The notes under the pieces were generated by a model that made no database searches, had not been told where the DNA came from, and was given only the letters and a program-made list of their open reading frames with translations. From Drosophila miranda (lineage: Eukaryota; Arthropoda; Insecta; Diptera; Drosophilidae), in assembly GCF_003369915.1 (NCBI RefSeq), contig NC_046675.1, positions 32,883,001-32,947,000 of the forward strand: a stretch of 64,000 nucleotides of DNA. The letters run 5' to 3'. This document shows, piece after piece, positions 52,768 through 64,000 of this stretch (position 1 is the first letter of the stretch; the number at the start of each line of letters is the position of its first letter). A program made the translations under genes and the position numbers.

Positions 52768-52788
52768 TCACGGGACGCATTTGCATAT
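52768..52788 (+). repeat. Right flank motif of the CAP duplication, copy 1
   Basis: CACGGGACGCATTTGCATAT is repeated exactly at 55200-55219, downstream of the second gene, marking the right border of the duplicated unit. Confidence 0.7.
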
Positions 52789-52957
52789 AGTCAGAGTCCT
52801 GCTCATCGAATAGCACCCCACTGAGTTTATCTACTTTCAGAAGATTTTTTCAAAAAATCATCATTACATTTGACAAAAATATGCCACGTTTTCGCAATAG
52901 AGATTTTGATGTCGATCGACAGTCTTGAAAATAGGTTCTTCGCTGATCTATTAAAGA

Positions 52958-52983
52958 TGCCAGCCACATGCGCCGCTTGCCGC
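52958..52983 (+). repeat. Left flank motif of the CAP duplication, copy 2
   Basis: Exact repeat of 51137-51162. Its position between the first gene's right motif and the second gene's promoter fits a head-to-tail duplication. Confidence 0.7.
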
Positions 52984-53625
52984 CGATAGAGTTGCCACCT
53001 GTCTGGTTTCCACCACTAACCATACAGTAAATCTATATACCAGTTATATGTCGCAGTCGAACTTTCTGGTATGACAGGTATTACGCTATATTCTGTATAG
53101 AATCATCTGTATATATCACGAATAAATCATCAATAAATCATAGCGCAGTTTACTCTTATACGAATGTGATGTTACATATATGTATATTATAATATAATAT
53201 AATACCATACACTACAATATAGGTAGTAAATGGTATTTATGTTTATGAGGCTATATTATATAAAAATATTCTTTGCTCTTACATCCTTCACAACTTGAAT
53301 ACCCTAATGGAAAATTATTCCTTTGTTAGGTCATATCATGTATGTCCATCCGAGAGAATGAGAAGATCACATGAGAAGAGAGAAATTCAGTCTGAATTTG
53401 GATACAAAAATAGAGACAAAATGCTGGCTTCATCGGCAGATAGACAGAATAGCTGTCGAAACTCAAGGGCACGATGTGCCGCTCAATACTAACCAGGCTC
53501 TGACATATGTAGATATACCTGTGCTAATATAAAATTATGAAGAAGTAATTGATAGTTTGGTTTCAATCGAACGACTGCTGGTCCTCTTCACCCTGCAATA
53601 TTCGGATATGCAAAATCTGGCATTC

Positions 53626-53688
53626 CTCAGAACAACCATAGCGCCGGGGTATATATACGCGAATACCGAAGACCCAAGTGTCAGTTTT
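53626..53688 (+). promoter_or_regulatory. Promoter of second CAP gene
   Basis: TATATATA at 53650-53657 and a perfect initiator TCAGTTTT at 53681-53688 place the start at 53683, 25 nt before the ATG. Confidence 0.75.
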
Positions 53689-53707
53689 CGAGCAGAAATC
53701 CAGCGAT

Positions 53708-54956
53708 ATGTGCATCAAATGCTTGACAGCGTTGCTACTCGTTTTTTCATTCCTTTGCGGACTTGGGAGTGGAAATTATTGCAGTCTATCCGACTGCGGG
53801 CGGAATAATCTGGCCTGCGACAATGACGGCGTAAGAAGAGCAATATGATCAAGAAAAAGATCTAAAAAAATGTTTTCCAGAAATTCAACCCAAAATGTCT
53901 GCCCGATACCAGAATTGTACCCATGAAAATCCACCGGAAGTCCCTGTTGAGTGCCTTCAATAAGTTCCGCAACAGTGTCGCCAGTGGGCAGAAGAAGCTC
54001 AGGCCAGCCGCCCGCATGTCCAGTATGAGTTGGTCCATGGAACTGGAGTACATGGCCAAGTTGACACTTTTGTCCTGCAGCATGGAGAACTATTGCCTGA
54101 GTACGAAGAATTTCTATTATGTTGGGTCCATCTTCGATGCGCTCAAATACGCAGGGAAGATGGACCCGGACGAGATTCCAGATTATATAATAATAACAAA
54201 ACTAATCGACGGTTGGATGGACAGGCTGGCGGATATCTCCTTGGGGATGGTCATCTCAATGCCGGACAAACTTGGAGACATGTAAGATTGTTGAACTTCA
54301 AAGATTCGTATTCCTTGAGATAGATCTTGTAACTCATACGAGGGCTGCTCAGCTGAACTGGGCGCTCATCGTCATAGGTAAACCACTTTTTGCCATTGAA
54401 ATTGTTGGTTCAAAGTTCCCAATGTAATTATCCAACTGCTTTTTCCGCAAAAACTATTGCGTAATCATCATTGGTTGTAAAACAAAATTAAGCAACTTTT
54501 ACAAACTATGACAAGAATCGACAGATAGATGCCTGTGGACAGAAGCAGTGTTGCCCTTTCAGCATTATTCCGTATTTCTCTTTCTTTAGAAAAGTCGCCA
54601 ATGCCGCTCTTCTCATTTCGGAGGCGAATACCCATGTGGGTTGTAAGGGGATGCGCTTCACCTTGAGCTACTTCCACCATTTCGTGCTCGTCTGCGCCTT
54701 CAGCACGGATGTCCTCATCAACCGAAGCCTCTACAAACTGACAGCCAGGCCGGGCAGTGCCTGCAAGCGTCGGGACTCCACATATCCTGCGCTCTGTGCT
54801 CCCGGGGAGATATACCACAATGACAGGCAGATACCCAATGCAACGCTCCTCAGGCCGTATGGTAAAGCCAAGATGCGGGATCCGGACCAGGAGACCTTTA
54901 ACAGTTACAATTTTTACAATTACGGCCGTACTTTAAATTTGAAATTCAATCTATGA
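53708..54956 (+). CDS. CAP/antigen-5-family secreted protein, copy 2
   Basis: Exons 53708-53830, 53881-54281 and 54590-54956 (TGA 54954-54956) encode 296 residues. The signal peptide is MCIKCLTALLLVFSFLCG. The N-terminal motif YCSLSDCGRNNLACDNDG and the CAP core match copy 1, including the same loss of the usual His residues (FNKFR). The C-terminus is longer (..NYGRTLNLKFNL). Exons 1 and 2 differ clearly from copy 1, mostly by amino-acid replacements. In contrast, 54688-54856 in exon 3 is identical to 52352-52520. Intron 2 is 308 bp against 53 bp in copy 1, which points to an insertion. All splice phases agree. Product type is secure; expression and role are not. Confidence 0.9.
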
Positions 54957-55068
54957 GTATTTGGTGGATTACAGTTTGGGAGTGCTTTTTTCCGGCTGCC
55001 TGCTGGCTAGACAAAAGGACACGCCCCAAAAAGAGGGGACAAGCGGGAGAGTGCAGGAAACATAGCCC

Positions 55069-55074
55069 AATAAA
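55069..55074 (+). terminator. Polyadenylation signal of second CAP gene
   Basis: AATAAA 113 nt after the stop codon. Confidence 0.55.
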
Positions 55075-55198
55075 ATCAGCGCACAAAAACAAATAGTTAA
55101 CACCCAGACATGGTCATGGGTGGGTTGCCATGTGGCAGCAGCACCAGCACCAGCAGAGGGAGCAGGAGTAGGAACAGACAGACAGACTGTCTCGATAA

Positions 55199-55219
55199 TC
55201 ACGGGACGCATTTGCATAT
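55199..55219 (+). repeat. Right flank motif of the CAP duplication, copy 2
   Basis: Exact repeat of 52768-52788, ending the second duplicated unit. Confidence 0.7.
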
Positions 55220-58200
55220 CAACGCGCTTCCGGGCTGATGTCCTTCGCATGCAAATGAAAACATTAGCGGAACACACGCGCATCCCAATCCCCACTCTCA
55301 TCCTTGGCTGCCATCCGCTATCCGCCTCTGCTAGATGCAGATACATAGCCAGCGAGACAGCGACAGATACAGATGCAGATGCAGATACAGATACAAGTGA
55401 CATTCGTCGCAGTTTCCCTGCTTAAATATATATTTCAATTAAAATTTTACACACGAATAAATGCAAAGCCACGCCCAGCACATTAGGTTCCGTCCCCCTC
55501 CTCCGCCAACCTACCGTTTGTACTTGTGCTCTCATCCTGTTTCTGGTCCTTCTGCTGCTGATACTCCCAGTCGCCCTACTCCTGCTGCTCCTGATGCCAC
55601 TCTGGCAGTGTCCAACTTGTGTCGCTTGTTTATGAACGTCTGAAGGCCACGAGAGCAGACAGGGCCAGGACACGGCCATAAAATGGTCCGAGCTTACGAG
55701 AGTGCTGTATGCATAGGGATGAGGATGAGTACGAGTACGAGGACAGGGATCAGTCCTGGCTCTGGTGCATACAGAGGCGGGGCAGGCACCAATGGAGCAT
55801 GCTGAATGTCGCTCTGAATGTCCACAGAATTATTCAAAAGTTTCACCATGGCCATCGTGCAGGGACAACAGACACCAGGGCCCCCCGAAACGAGGAGTTT
55901 GGCATTGTGACAAGAAGGAGCTGGAGGTTCCCGAATGGCAAATGATGAACCAAGGCACATAAAGTGTTTACGCTGTATATACATAAATGAACTTTGATCA
56001 TGGATACTCCGTATGACGGAAAAGCTACAGAGTTGGATAGAACTGAACAAAAAGAAATCGGGAATGAAAATGTTTTAAAGGTAAAATCAGTTGCATTCAT
56101 TCACAAATCCATTTAATTCTTTAAAAAAATATCAGAATTGAACAAGCTATTATCTAACCAACAATAACCTCCAGTCCTCTGCTATCATATCTTAAAATTT
56201 CTGTATCTTATCCGTAAATTGCCTGCTTAATCTCCTTCTCTCTTTCCTCCTTTGGGAAGGTTTCCATTTCAAGTCGAGGCCACGGTTTCCCAGCCATGAA
56301 CTTGAACTTGCAACTGTAATAATAATAATAATGCAGATCCCCAACTAACAATCCTTCCCGTCAGCTCTCCACGGCTGCTCCTCCGGATAGCTTTTATTTC
56401 TTTTTCATACCCAGAGCTCCCTTTTAGTCCCTTTCATGACTCTGTCCTTCCGTGTCTGCGGCCATTGTCTGGCTTGCATTTCAAATTCTAAGCAAATTTG
56501 TCGTCCAACGGGGATGAGGGATACGGAAGGGCTGGCTGGGTACTGGCTGGGGGCAGGCTGGGGGCAGGCGCAACATTTTATGAGCGTGCCCGTGATGCAG
56601 CGACTCAGATATGGCCAGAGAAACGTCTGTTCTGGGAAGCCAGCCACGCGGATCCGACTCGAACTGCTCCAATTTTCACAGCGCAGCAGCCATTTCAATG
56701 GGTTCGCGCTGGGCTCTTCTGTGCTCCGTCCTGGGTGGACTGCGTCTGCCGTTGGCACACAAAGATGTCCCGGTGTGATTTATCGCCGGCATAGCTGGGA
56801 TAATGGCCACGTATTATAATATTTGCCGCGCCCAGGCGTATGCTTATCGACGGCGACACCGACACCGACAACGACAACGTCAACGTCTAGACTCCTGCGG
56901 TGCAGCTGGGCCCCTGCGCCCAGCAAGGATTCCATTCTTCATTTCTCTGGCTACCGGCTTTTGGCTTGCAGTTTCATTTGCATTTTGCCAGAGCGGAAAA
57001 CTGCATGCAGTTTATTAAATAGGAGCGAGCACAAAAAACGATGCGGGAAGACAAAAAAGAGAAAGGAGAGAACTCGCCAAATTAAGTACATCATTTCGGT
57101 TCGGGGAGAGTTTTCGGTTGATTGTCGGATGCTTTTGGCGCATATCCTGTGGCCAGGACGACACTCTCGACTCTCGCCTCTCGCCTCATTGTTGGAGTTT
57201 ATGCCGCAACGAATGTCTTCTCCTTCGTCCTGCCAGACACCACACAGACAGTCAGACAGACAGACAGAGGGGCTTAAATCGTGAGCCAAATACATAAAAT
57301 CTACGCATGCATGGCCCCTATGTGCGAGTGTATCCTTTGCCGCATCCTTTTCCACTTAATGCCGACTGCATTGTGCCCAGATATACATATTTGCCTCTCC
57401 ATATATATATTTGATATCATTAAAATTTTCAGCTTGCCACTGCAGCAGAAGAAGCAGCTTGTCCTTGCCATTGGTCCTGTTCCCCCTCTTCAGGAGGAGT
57501 CTGGGCAAACATGAATGGTCTGAAAAGTCTGGATTTCTCCAACCCCAAAAAAGAGGCGAACGAAAACTATGCATTTATGATATTTCCAAGTTTATTTGCT
57601 CAACGGACTTTGCACTCCCCGAATGGCTTAAAATATTTCTGCATGTGTGCACCCAGCTCTGGGAGCTATGAGAATTCCCTCTAAGATACTTATTTGCACA
57701 TTTTTTAGCCTGTATTATTCTTAAAGTTTGCTTGGGCAAAACCTCTTCAAAGGAAATACTCGTAAAATCCATCTGATCCCTTCTCAGTTATTCTTTGCAT
57801 TAAGGAATTCCAAAGGTATCCAACGAAAAAGTTTAATTAAATTTAAGTCCAAATGGGACTTAATATTCAGTCGTTTCGTTCATAATTAAAAAATACGCAA
57901 TATCCGATTTTTCAATAACCCCAGAAAACTCCCATGTGCCCAAGTGTCAGGATGATGGAAAAAAATCAGACTCTGAGGCAGCAGCAGACGGAAAAAGAGC
58001 CAGGACGTCCTGTTCACGGCCATGGCCATGGCCAGGACGAGTGCCACTGATAGGCGACGACAACGATGGCCAACTGCAAAGGACAAACGGGCGTAACTCA
58101 ATCTGTGGATATGCAAAAGGGAATAACCAGCCAGACGCACTACCGCAGAACAATGATAGCAGAATGTGCTCACTTCAACAGAAAAAAATCACAAAAAGAA

Positions 58201-59974
58201 TAAAACCAATCCCATGGACATTTGCTTCTGTGCACTGCCATCCAAGGAAGGGTATATTGGGCTGTATATACAGGAAGTTATAAGCATTTACTGGATCCTA
58301 TGCTGGGAAATAATCGTTTATTTGCATTGCTCTCTTCTACATTTTCTAAATAATAATTCAATAGGGCATCCAAATATTCGTAGAATTTCCGGGCCAACTA
58401 AGCCGTCACGTCGTCTCAATTGTTTTCCTTTTTATTCGGCTTTCTGAGTAAATTAAAAAGTAAATTCTTTCACTGCCACGATGACGCATCTTCTCTCGTC
58501 CGGCCAATAATTCAATCAATTTATTTGCACTTTAGTGCAGCGGAAAGGGTGTGGGAGGAGGGGGACTGCGCCCGCCCAGAGCCGTGAAGCTCTCCGGCAA
58601 AGAAAGCTGCCGACGATTCGGGAATAAAAATGAAATCAATTATGTTTAAACTTTTTTGAGCGCCTGTACCGCTGGCTATGTTGTAATTAATACAAAATGC
58701 TGTGGCCTCAGACCCATAGCCCGGACTCCGGACTCAGACCCAACCCGTGGCATGGACCCGTAGTCGGACGAAAAGGAGGTGTGGATCGGGGGAGCGGAGC
58801 AGCTCCCACTGCACGTTACAGCCGGGGGCATGCCAAAAGTTGAGTCTTTGCCGCAGTGCCGTTGCCCGAGAACTCAATTTGATAAAAATTTCATTTACAA
58901 TTGCCGACGCCATCGTCGCCTCCTCGTGGCATTGGGGGGGGGACGTGCCCCAGTCCGTGTGGGAGTCGCCAGTTGGCGCTTTTGGCCAGGACTCGCAGCA
59001 GTCCACTAGCCCTCCACTGCCAATTGTTGTGTTTATTAATTTAATTTGACAGTCGCGAAGCCCGGCCACGCTGCGACTTTGCCTTGGGGCCAATCGACAG
59101 CAGCTGTGGACGGTTGTGGTTTTCCAAAGGGTCTGGTCTGCCAAATGTGCAAATGGTTGGGGGACTATATTCATTTTGTGGTTTCCGTTGAGGTTGCAAT
59201 TAGAACATTAGGGGGAAAATTCTTACATAGCAGTAATCCAGGCAGGTCGGCAGAAATTAGTTGGTGATTCAATATCTAATATTCAATATTAATAATTTCA
59301 ATCCGTCCGATCTGGCCGTCTTTTCGTGATCTGAAGAGTCCTGGCAATCCATTTGGCACCTGAAAAAGGTAATTTATATATTGATTTTACAAATCCTCAA
59401 GGAATGCACTAAACTCGAATAATCCTAAGTTCAAGCAGAATACAATCCTTTCAAACCCTTTTCTATACTACCCAAAAAGAGATCATTCACCCATATTTTA
59501 TCACATTCTCTAAGTGCTTTGACTGTTATATTTCTGAACCCCAGGGAATGTCGTTTGGGCATACTTTAGAGTATTGTCCACAGGATCAATCGAATAATGT
59601 CATTAGGGATGTACTCATTAACGGCACAGCAGTTGGTGATATTCGAAAAATCCATTAAAGCGAGCCAGATGCCACAACCGCAGGCGAACCAAAGTCCTGA
59701 CCCCGCTTACGGTTCGTGTGGCATATAATTTCAATACCAAAATTTACGTTAGAATTTAATGAAGAACTCGGCTTGGGGTGTTTCCTGCCCGAGCTGTCGC
59801 TGGTGTTGAGGTGTTAAGTATAAAAAAAGACCCAAGGAAAATGTAAATTCTGCAGAGGGTGGGGTCACCACTTGGCCAACACTCCATGCCATTCCATTGT
59901 TGACCCAGGCCGGCGGCGTTGTTCGGACGCTCGCAATGAATGTCATTTGGATTAAGCGTTGGATAAGTTTTTAA
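55220..59974. other. Intergenic spacer between CAP and aldehyde oxidase genes
   Basis: No supported gene on either strand. Simple repeats include CAGATA/CAGATG units at 55361-55395 and CGACAC/CGACAA units at about 56850-56885. No mobile element end was recognised. Confidence 0.5.
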
Positions 59975-59980
59975 TTTATT
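59975..59980 (-). terminator. Polyadenylation signal of aldehyde oxidase gene
   Basis: TTTATT on the plus strand (AATAAA on the minus strand), 176 nt downstream of the stop codon of the minus-strand gene. Confidence 0.6.
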
Positions 59981-60155
59981 GTGCATACAATACAAGGTCC
60001 GCTCCTCTAGGTTAAGTGGGGTATATGTATATGGGGGTTATCTTGGCGTGCTTATCGAAGCATTCCCATCGCTTCCGCAGGCCACGTGCCGCGTCTCACG
60101 CTCCGTCCGCCGAGGAGGAGATCTCCTGGCTCTACTTCTTCTCTTCCTCAACCAC

Positions 60156-63100
60156 TTAGTTCAGCTTGAACTGGCTGGGCTTGGTGCCGGCATGGAGAAC
60201 TAGAAACTCGGGCGTCATTGGGGCATTGAGGGTGACCCATGCCTTGGGCACGCCGGCATCATCGCGGGCCGATTGCAGGGCTTGCTGAAGGGCAAAGGCC
60301 ACCGCGATGGCTACACAGATAGCGGGTTCACCGGTTGCTGCAATATAATAACTCTCATTTATTTGGATTTCAGAGAGGATGTGATTTTATAAACGCACCT
60401 TTCGACCTCATAAACCCAACTTTGTTTGGGCTCTTGGGCAACATTCTGATGCGCAGATCTACGGGAATGTCCTTAGCGCCCGGAGGCTTGTATGTCCAGG
60501 TGCGGTTCGTGAGGCACTCGCCGGTCTGCTTGTCTACCACAATCTGCTCGCTAGTCCAGTAGCCCAAGCCCATCATTAACGCGCCTTCCATCTGCCCGAT
60601 ATCCACATTGGGATTCAGACTCTCACCCGCATCTTCCAGGAGGTCTACGCGGCTGACTAGATAGTTGCCAGTGAGCACATCAAACTCCACCTCCGTGAGG
60701 CAGAGGCCGCATACCGCGTAATTCTCCATGTCGCCCTGTTTGTAATGGTCGTTGGCAATGAGGTTGATCTTCCTGTTATATGCCTCGTTGATCAGTTGCT
60801 GCCAGTCGGACGGCTTCAGTTCCTCCTTGACCGGCTCCAGGCGAGAATTTAACGTCGCGCAGGCCTTGCGCACGGCATAGCAGAGGGACTCACTGCCCAC
60901 TGAGCCACCGGTACCCATTGCGTTGGCTCCATTGATGGTTTCGCTGGCTTCAATGCGCACCATTTGCATGGGAATGCCCAGAGAATGGGCCACCACTTGG
61001 GATATCTTGGTATTCATGCCTAGAATAAATTAAATTTGAGTTAAGGAACCGTTTGAGCGATTTGTTGTTATTGTCTTGTGGCACTATAACCACGTGGAAG
61101 AATATGTAGAATATCTACTAATTTATATTTCTTGAAGTGATATCTTAGGTGACAGTACGCTATAAGATATCCCTGTCCGAGAAGACAAATGGGTAGGTAC
61201 TCACGAGCGCACACTTCAAAAACATGAATCCCGGCCTGATAGATGGTATCCCCATTGTCCAGTTTGGACCCATCCGACTACTAGATCTGAGCGCCAGCAG
61301 GTGCTCAGAGAGCATGCGTGTTCCAATCCCTTCGACTTTCAATTTGAACAGTGCAATTTTGATCGTCGCATACTCACTCACCTTGCCCCATTTCGATGCC
61401 TCCGTGGGAAACAACCACAGTGCCATCGCTGTGATAAATGGCTACCGTCGCGGGGTACTGTCCAAAGTAGCCCATCTGGTACTCCATTATAGCCAGACCC
61501 AATCCTCGCTTGCGCCACCGATTTTCTTTGTTGTAGGCAATAATCTCTGAGCGACGATCCTTATAAAGGGTGCTCTTTAGGAATCCAGGCATCATTTCTG
61601 CCATTTTGTGGTTGGGCAAAATATTGGCATATCGCACATCCGCGGGATCCTGCCCCGTCTCGAAGGCGATGTGCTCGATGATATTTTCTATCATGGCAAT
61701 GCCCTCCAATGACCCAGGAGCACGACACGGAGTGTTGCTGGGGGCGTCCGTGTAGACCAGGAAGCCATCCAACTTGTAGTTATCGCTGAATTCGTAGCAG
61801 TTTTTAGACACCGCCACTCCATGGCCCATGTGGGACTCGTTCGATAGGTAGCCGGCATCCTCGAAGAAGCGACTGACGATACCCACGATCTTGCCCGACT
61901 TCTGAACGAAGAAGTCGTAGTCACAGTGGAACGCCCAGCGCTTTCCCAGGGTGCTCATAATGGACTCCAGAGACTGGACCAGGCGCACGGGACGATTCAG
62001 TTTGTTGGCAGCAACAGCAGCGGCCGCAGCGGCAAGGTTGCAGCGTGTGGCCTTGCCTCCGTATCCGCCTCCGATGCGGCGAGTCTTAACCTGCACCTCG
62101 TTAGCCTTGAGCTTGAGTATATTGGCGATGATGTCCTGCGACAGATCCATCCACTGGGTGGCTACATACACCTGCATGCCACCCTCGAAGGGCACTGCTA
62201 CCGTGGTTTGAGGCTCCATGAAGTAGTGGTACTGCAGGCCCAAGTCCAGCTGACCGGAGGAGCTCAGATCGAAGTGCTCCCCCTCCAGGTCGAGAGTGTC
62301 CAGCGTTGACCTGTACCTATGCTCGATACGGTCGCTGGATGAGGCTCCTACCTTGTTCAGCACATCCTTCAGGGTGGGAAGCACTTCCTTGGCGCCTCCT
62401 TCGTAGCTCAGCTTTACCAATCCTGCAGCGCGCTGAGCCAGGGCGTTGGTATTGGCGACGATTATGCCGACGGGCTGGTCATAGAATTTAATCTCGCCAG
62501 TGGCGAATATCTCCTCGTCTTGAGCAAAAAACATAGGCTCGCGTGTCTTAGGACCAAGGTAGTTAGGTCCAGGTATGTCCTTGGCATCCAAATAGGCCAC
62601 CACTCCGGGGAGAGCTAGCGCTGGCTGGGGATCCACCTTCGTGACCTTCGCACCCACTTTTTTAGCGTGAACGAAAGCCGCCCATAGCTGACTTTGCTGC
62701 GTGGGAAGATCGTTAGCGAAGGTTGCTTCGCCGGAGCACTGGATGAGGCCCTCGTGCTTCTCCGTGGCCTTGGTCACCGGATAGTGTTCCTGGAAGGTCT
62801 CGAAGTTCTGCTTTCCACTCGACACCGGGCGCTGCAGCAAGGATCCGCCCAGAGCGAAGCGACTGCCAACTCCCTGTTTCCTCTGGGCGGCGGTCTTCAG
62901 CAGGAACTTGTAGAAGAGGCCACAGGCAAGCTTGCGTCGGTACACGGGTGAGGCATCGGGCAGCACCTCATCAGGTTGCAGAAGAATCGATAGTTGGCCA
63001 AAGGCCTTCTCCACCAGTCCATTTTCATAGGGATTGCGTCCCAAAAGCAGTTTCTCAATGGCAGTGGCATGGACAAACTCCGGGTTGATGCCGCCAAAGC

Positions 63101-64000
63101 AAATGCGAGCGGTCTTCACTTTGGAGACGTTGTCCAACTCGAGGAGAAAAGCGGCATTGACATAGGCATGGGCATTCTGGGCACGAGGCATGATCTAAGG
63201 GTAGGAAAAAGGTTGAGATTCAAAGCATTGAAGATAGATCCGTGATAGATCTCACCTTGTAGGAGTCAAACAGGAAACGATCCTTGGGGTAAGCGGGCAG
63301 CACAAATCCTCGTATGATCTTGCCCTCCATCGGCGTCTTCAGATAGCTGGCGAGGCTCACAGTTGCCTGTTTAGCCACCGACTCCTGGACAATCACCTGT
63401 GCGTCCAGGGCCTCGAGGACAATGAACACGTCCGAGGGGAACTCTGGGTGCGCATGCTTGATAGCCAGATTGCCCGCCAAGGTGCCGGCCTGGGTTAATG
63501 CAAAGCAAATTGATGGAAAACAGCATGAGAGTCGAATTAGGTGACCCATGCCAATGCCCATGATAAGATAATTCGAGTGGTTGGAGAACCAGCTTACATC
63601 TTATCAGGCAGATAACATGACAATTGTCGACTTACATTGCGCACGGGAACGTTGGCAATCCAATCGAGATGTTGCCACACCTGCGACAAGTACTCGAAGC
63701 CACGGGTCTTCTCCAGCTGGCGGCAAATGTCCATGGTTTCTGTGAGGCTCAGGTTTCCCCCAAGCGTAAGGGAGGAGGAATCAACAGCCAGCTTGTGTTC
63801 CTTGAGGTCTGCCAAGGCCCCGACATCGATGAACGCCTTGATGTCCGCACTGCGCCTGTACACCCCGTGAGCCGTGTTGCCGGCCACCAGCATGACGGGC
63901 AGCTTCTCTTTGACAGCGCTCTGCAGGACCTCAAATAGCTGGCTCAGGCTCTCCGGCCAGCTCCAGCGGCTGCCGTCCAGGTAGACCTGACTGCCCTTGG
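60156..64000 (-). CDS. Aldehyde oxidase (molybdo-flavoenzyme), 5' end outside window
   Basis: Oxidises aldehydes and N-heterocycles with water and O2 in the cytosol, using FAD, two 2Fe-2S centres and molybdopterin. Minus-strand exons in transcript order are 64000-63636, 63489-63256, 63194-61382, 61019-60399 and 60337-60156 (TAA 60158-60156), about 1070 of the usual 1250-1270 residues. The N-terminal 2Fe-2S domains lie right of the window. Visible in order: FAD-domain loop VAGNTAHGVYRR; NVPVRNAGTLAGNLAIKH across a splice; CO-dehydrogenase-like C-terminal FAD part; molybdopterin domain with RRIGGGYGGKATR, PCRAPGSLEG, HGGIEMGQGMNTK across a splice, GTGGSVGSE; and the catalytic Glu in SKATGEPA. 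That wording favours aldehyde oxidase over xanthine dehydrogenase. Introns are 146, 61, 362 and 61 bp with consistent phases. Drosophila has a small cluster of such genes, so a further paralogue may lie beyond 64000. Function class is secure; the exact paralogue is not. Confidence 0.93.

Noticed and set aside
61926..62309. Plus-strand open frame over the molybdopterin domain of aldehyde oxidase
   Set aside because: Antisense shadow of a strongly supported coding exon.
1..64000. tRNA, rRNA, CRISPR or bacterial operon structures
   Set aside because: No T-loop/anticodon patterns, rRNA stretches or spaced repeat arrays were seen; all genes have fly-type spliceosomal introns.

Overview
The window is animal nuclear DNA and looks like a Drosophila genome. 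Protein-coding exons are split by mostly 50-70 bp introns with GT..AG ends. Promoters carry TATA boxes and TCAGT-type initiators. There are DRE (TATCGATA) and M1BP-type (GGTCACACT) promoter motifs, and two DINE-1/INE-1 (mini-me) Helitron-derived elements. The gene order and the long simple-repeat-rich spacers suggest a species outside the melanogaster subgroup, possibly the obscura group, but the sequence alone does not settle this.

Layout: (1) 1-10690, plus strand, the last 17 exons of a beta-type axonemal dynein heavy chain, 2996 residues from the linker to the stop codon; the first third lies left of the window. (2) 12876-14020, plus strand, a small secreted Kazal-domain protein of 80 aa in three exons. 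(3) 14611-17100, a rearranged stretch: a short tandem repeat, a frameshifted minus-strand gene fragment behind an M1BP-type promoter, and further orphan housekeeping promoter motifs. (4) 17844-19149, a DINE-1 element whose middle is an AT-rich tandem array. (5) 19150-31864, a long gene-poor stretch. (6) 31865-32622, minus strand, a two-exon lipocalin with a probable GPI tail and an intron that is mostly a poly-C run. (7) 33253-34367, a second DINE-1 copy in the opposite orientation; 35176-35314, a MITE-like inverted-repeat element. (8) 35315-51136, another long gene-poor stretch. (9) 51137-55219, a tandem duplication carrying two three-exon CAP/antigen-5 secreted proteins, with a 169-bp stretch of exon 3 identical between copies. 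(10) 60156-64000, minus strand, the FAD and molybdopterin parts of an aldehyde oxidase; its 2Fe-2S end lies right of the window.

The genes do not form an operon or an obvious pathway. The dynein is a motile-cilium/sperm-tail motor. The Kazal protein, the lipocalin and the two CAP proteins are secretory-pathway products. The aldehyde oxidase is a cytosolic molybdo-flavoenzyme. I found no tRNA, rRNA, known microRNA or CRISPR array. The most rewarding places to look again are the CAP duplication, the frameshifted gene fragment with its promoter, the two DINE-1 copies and the MITE.
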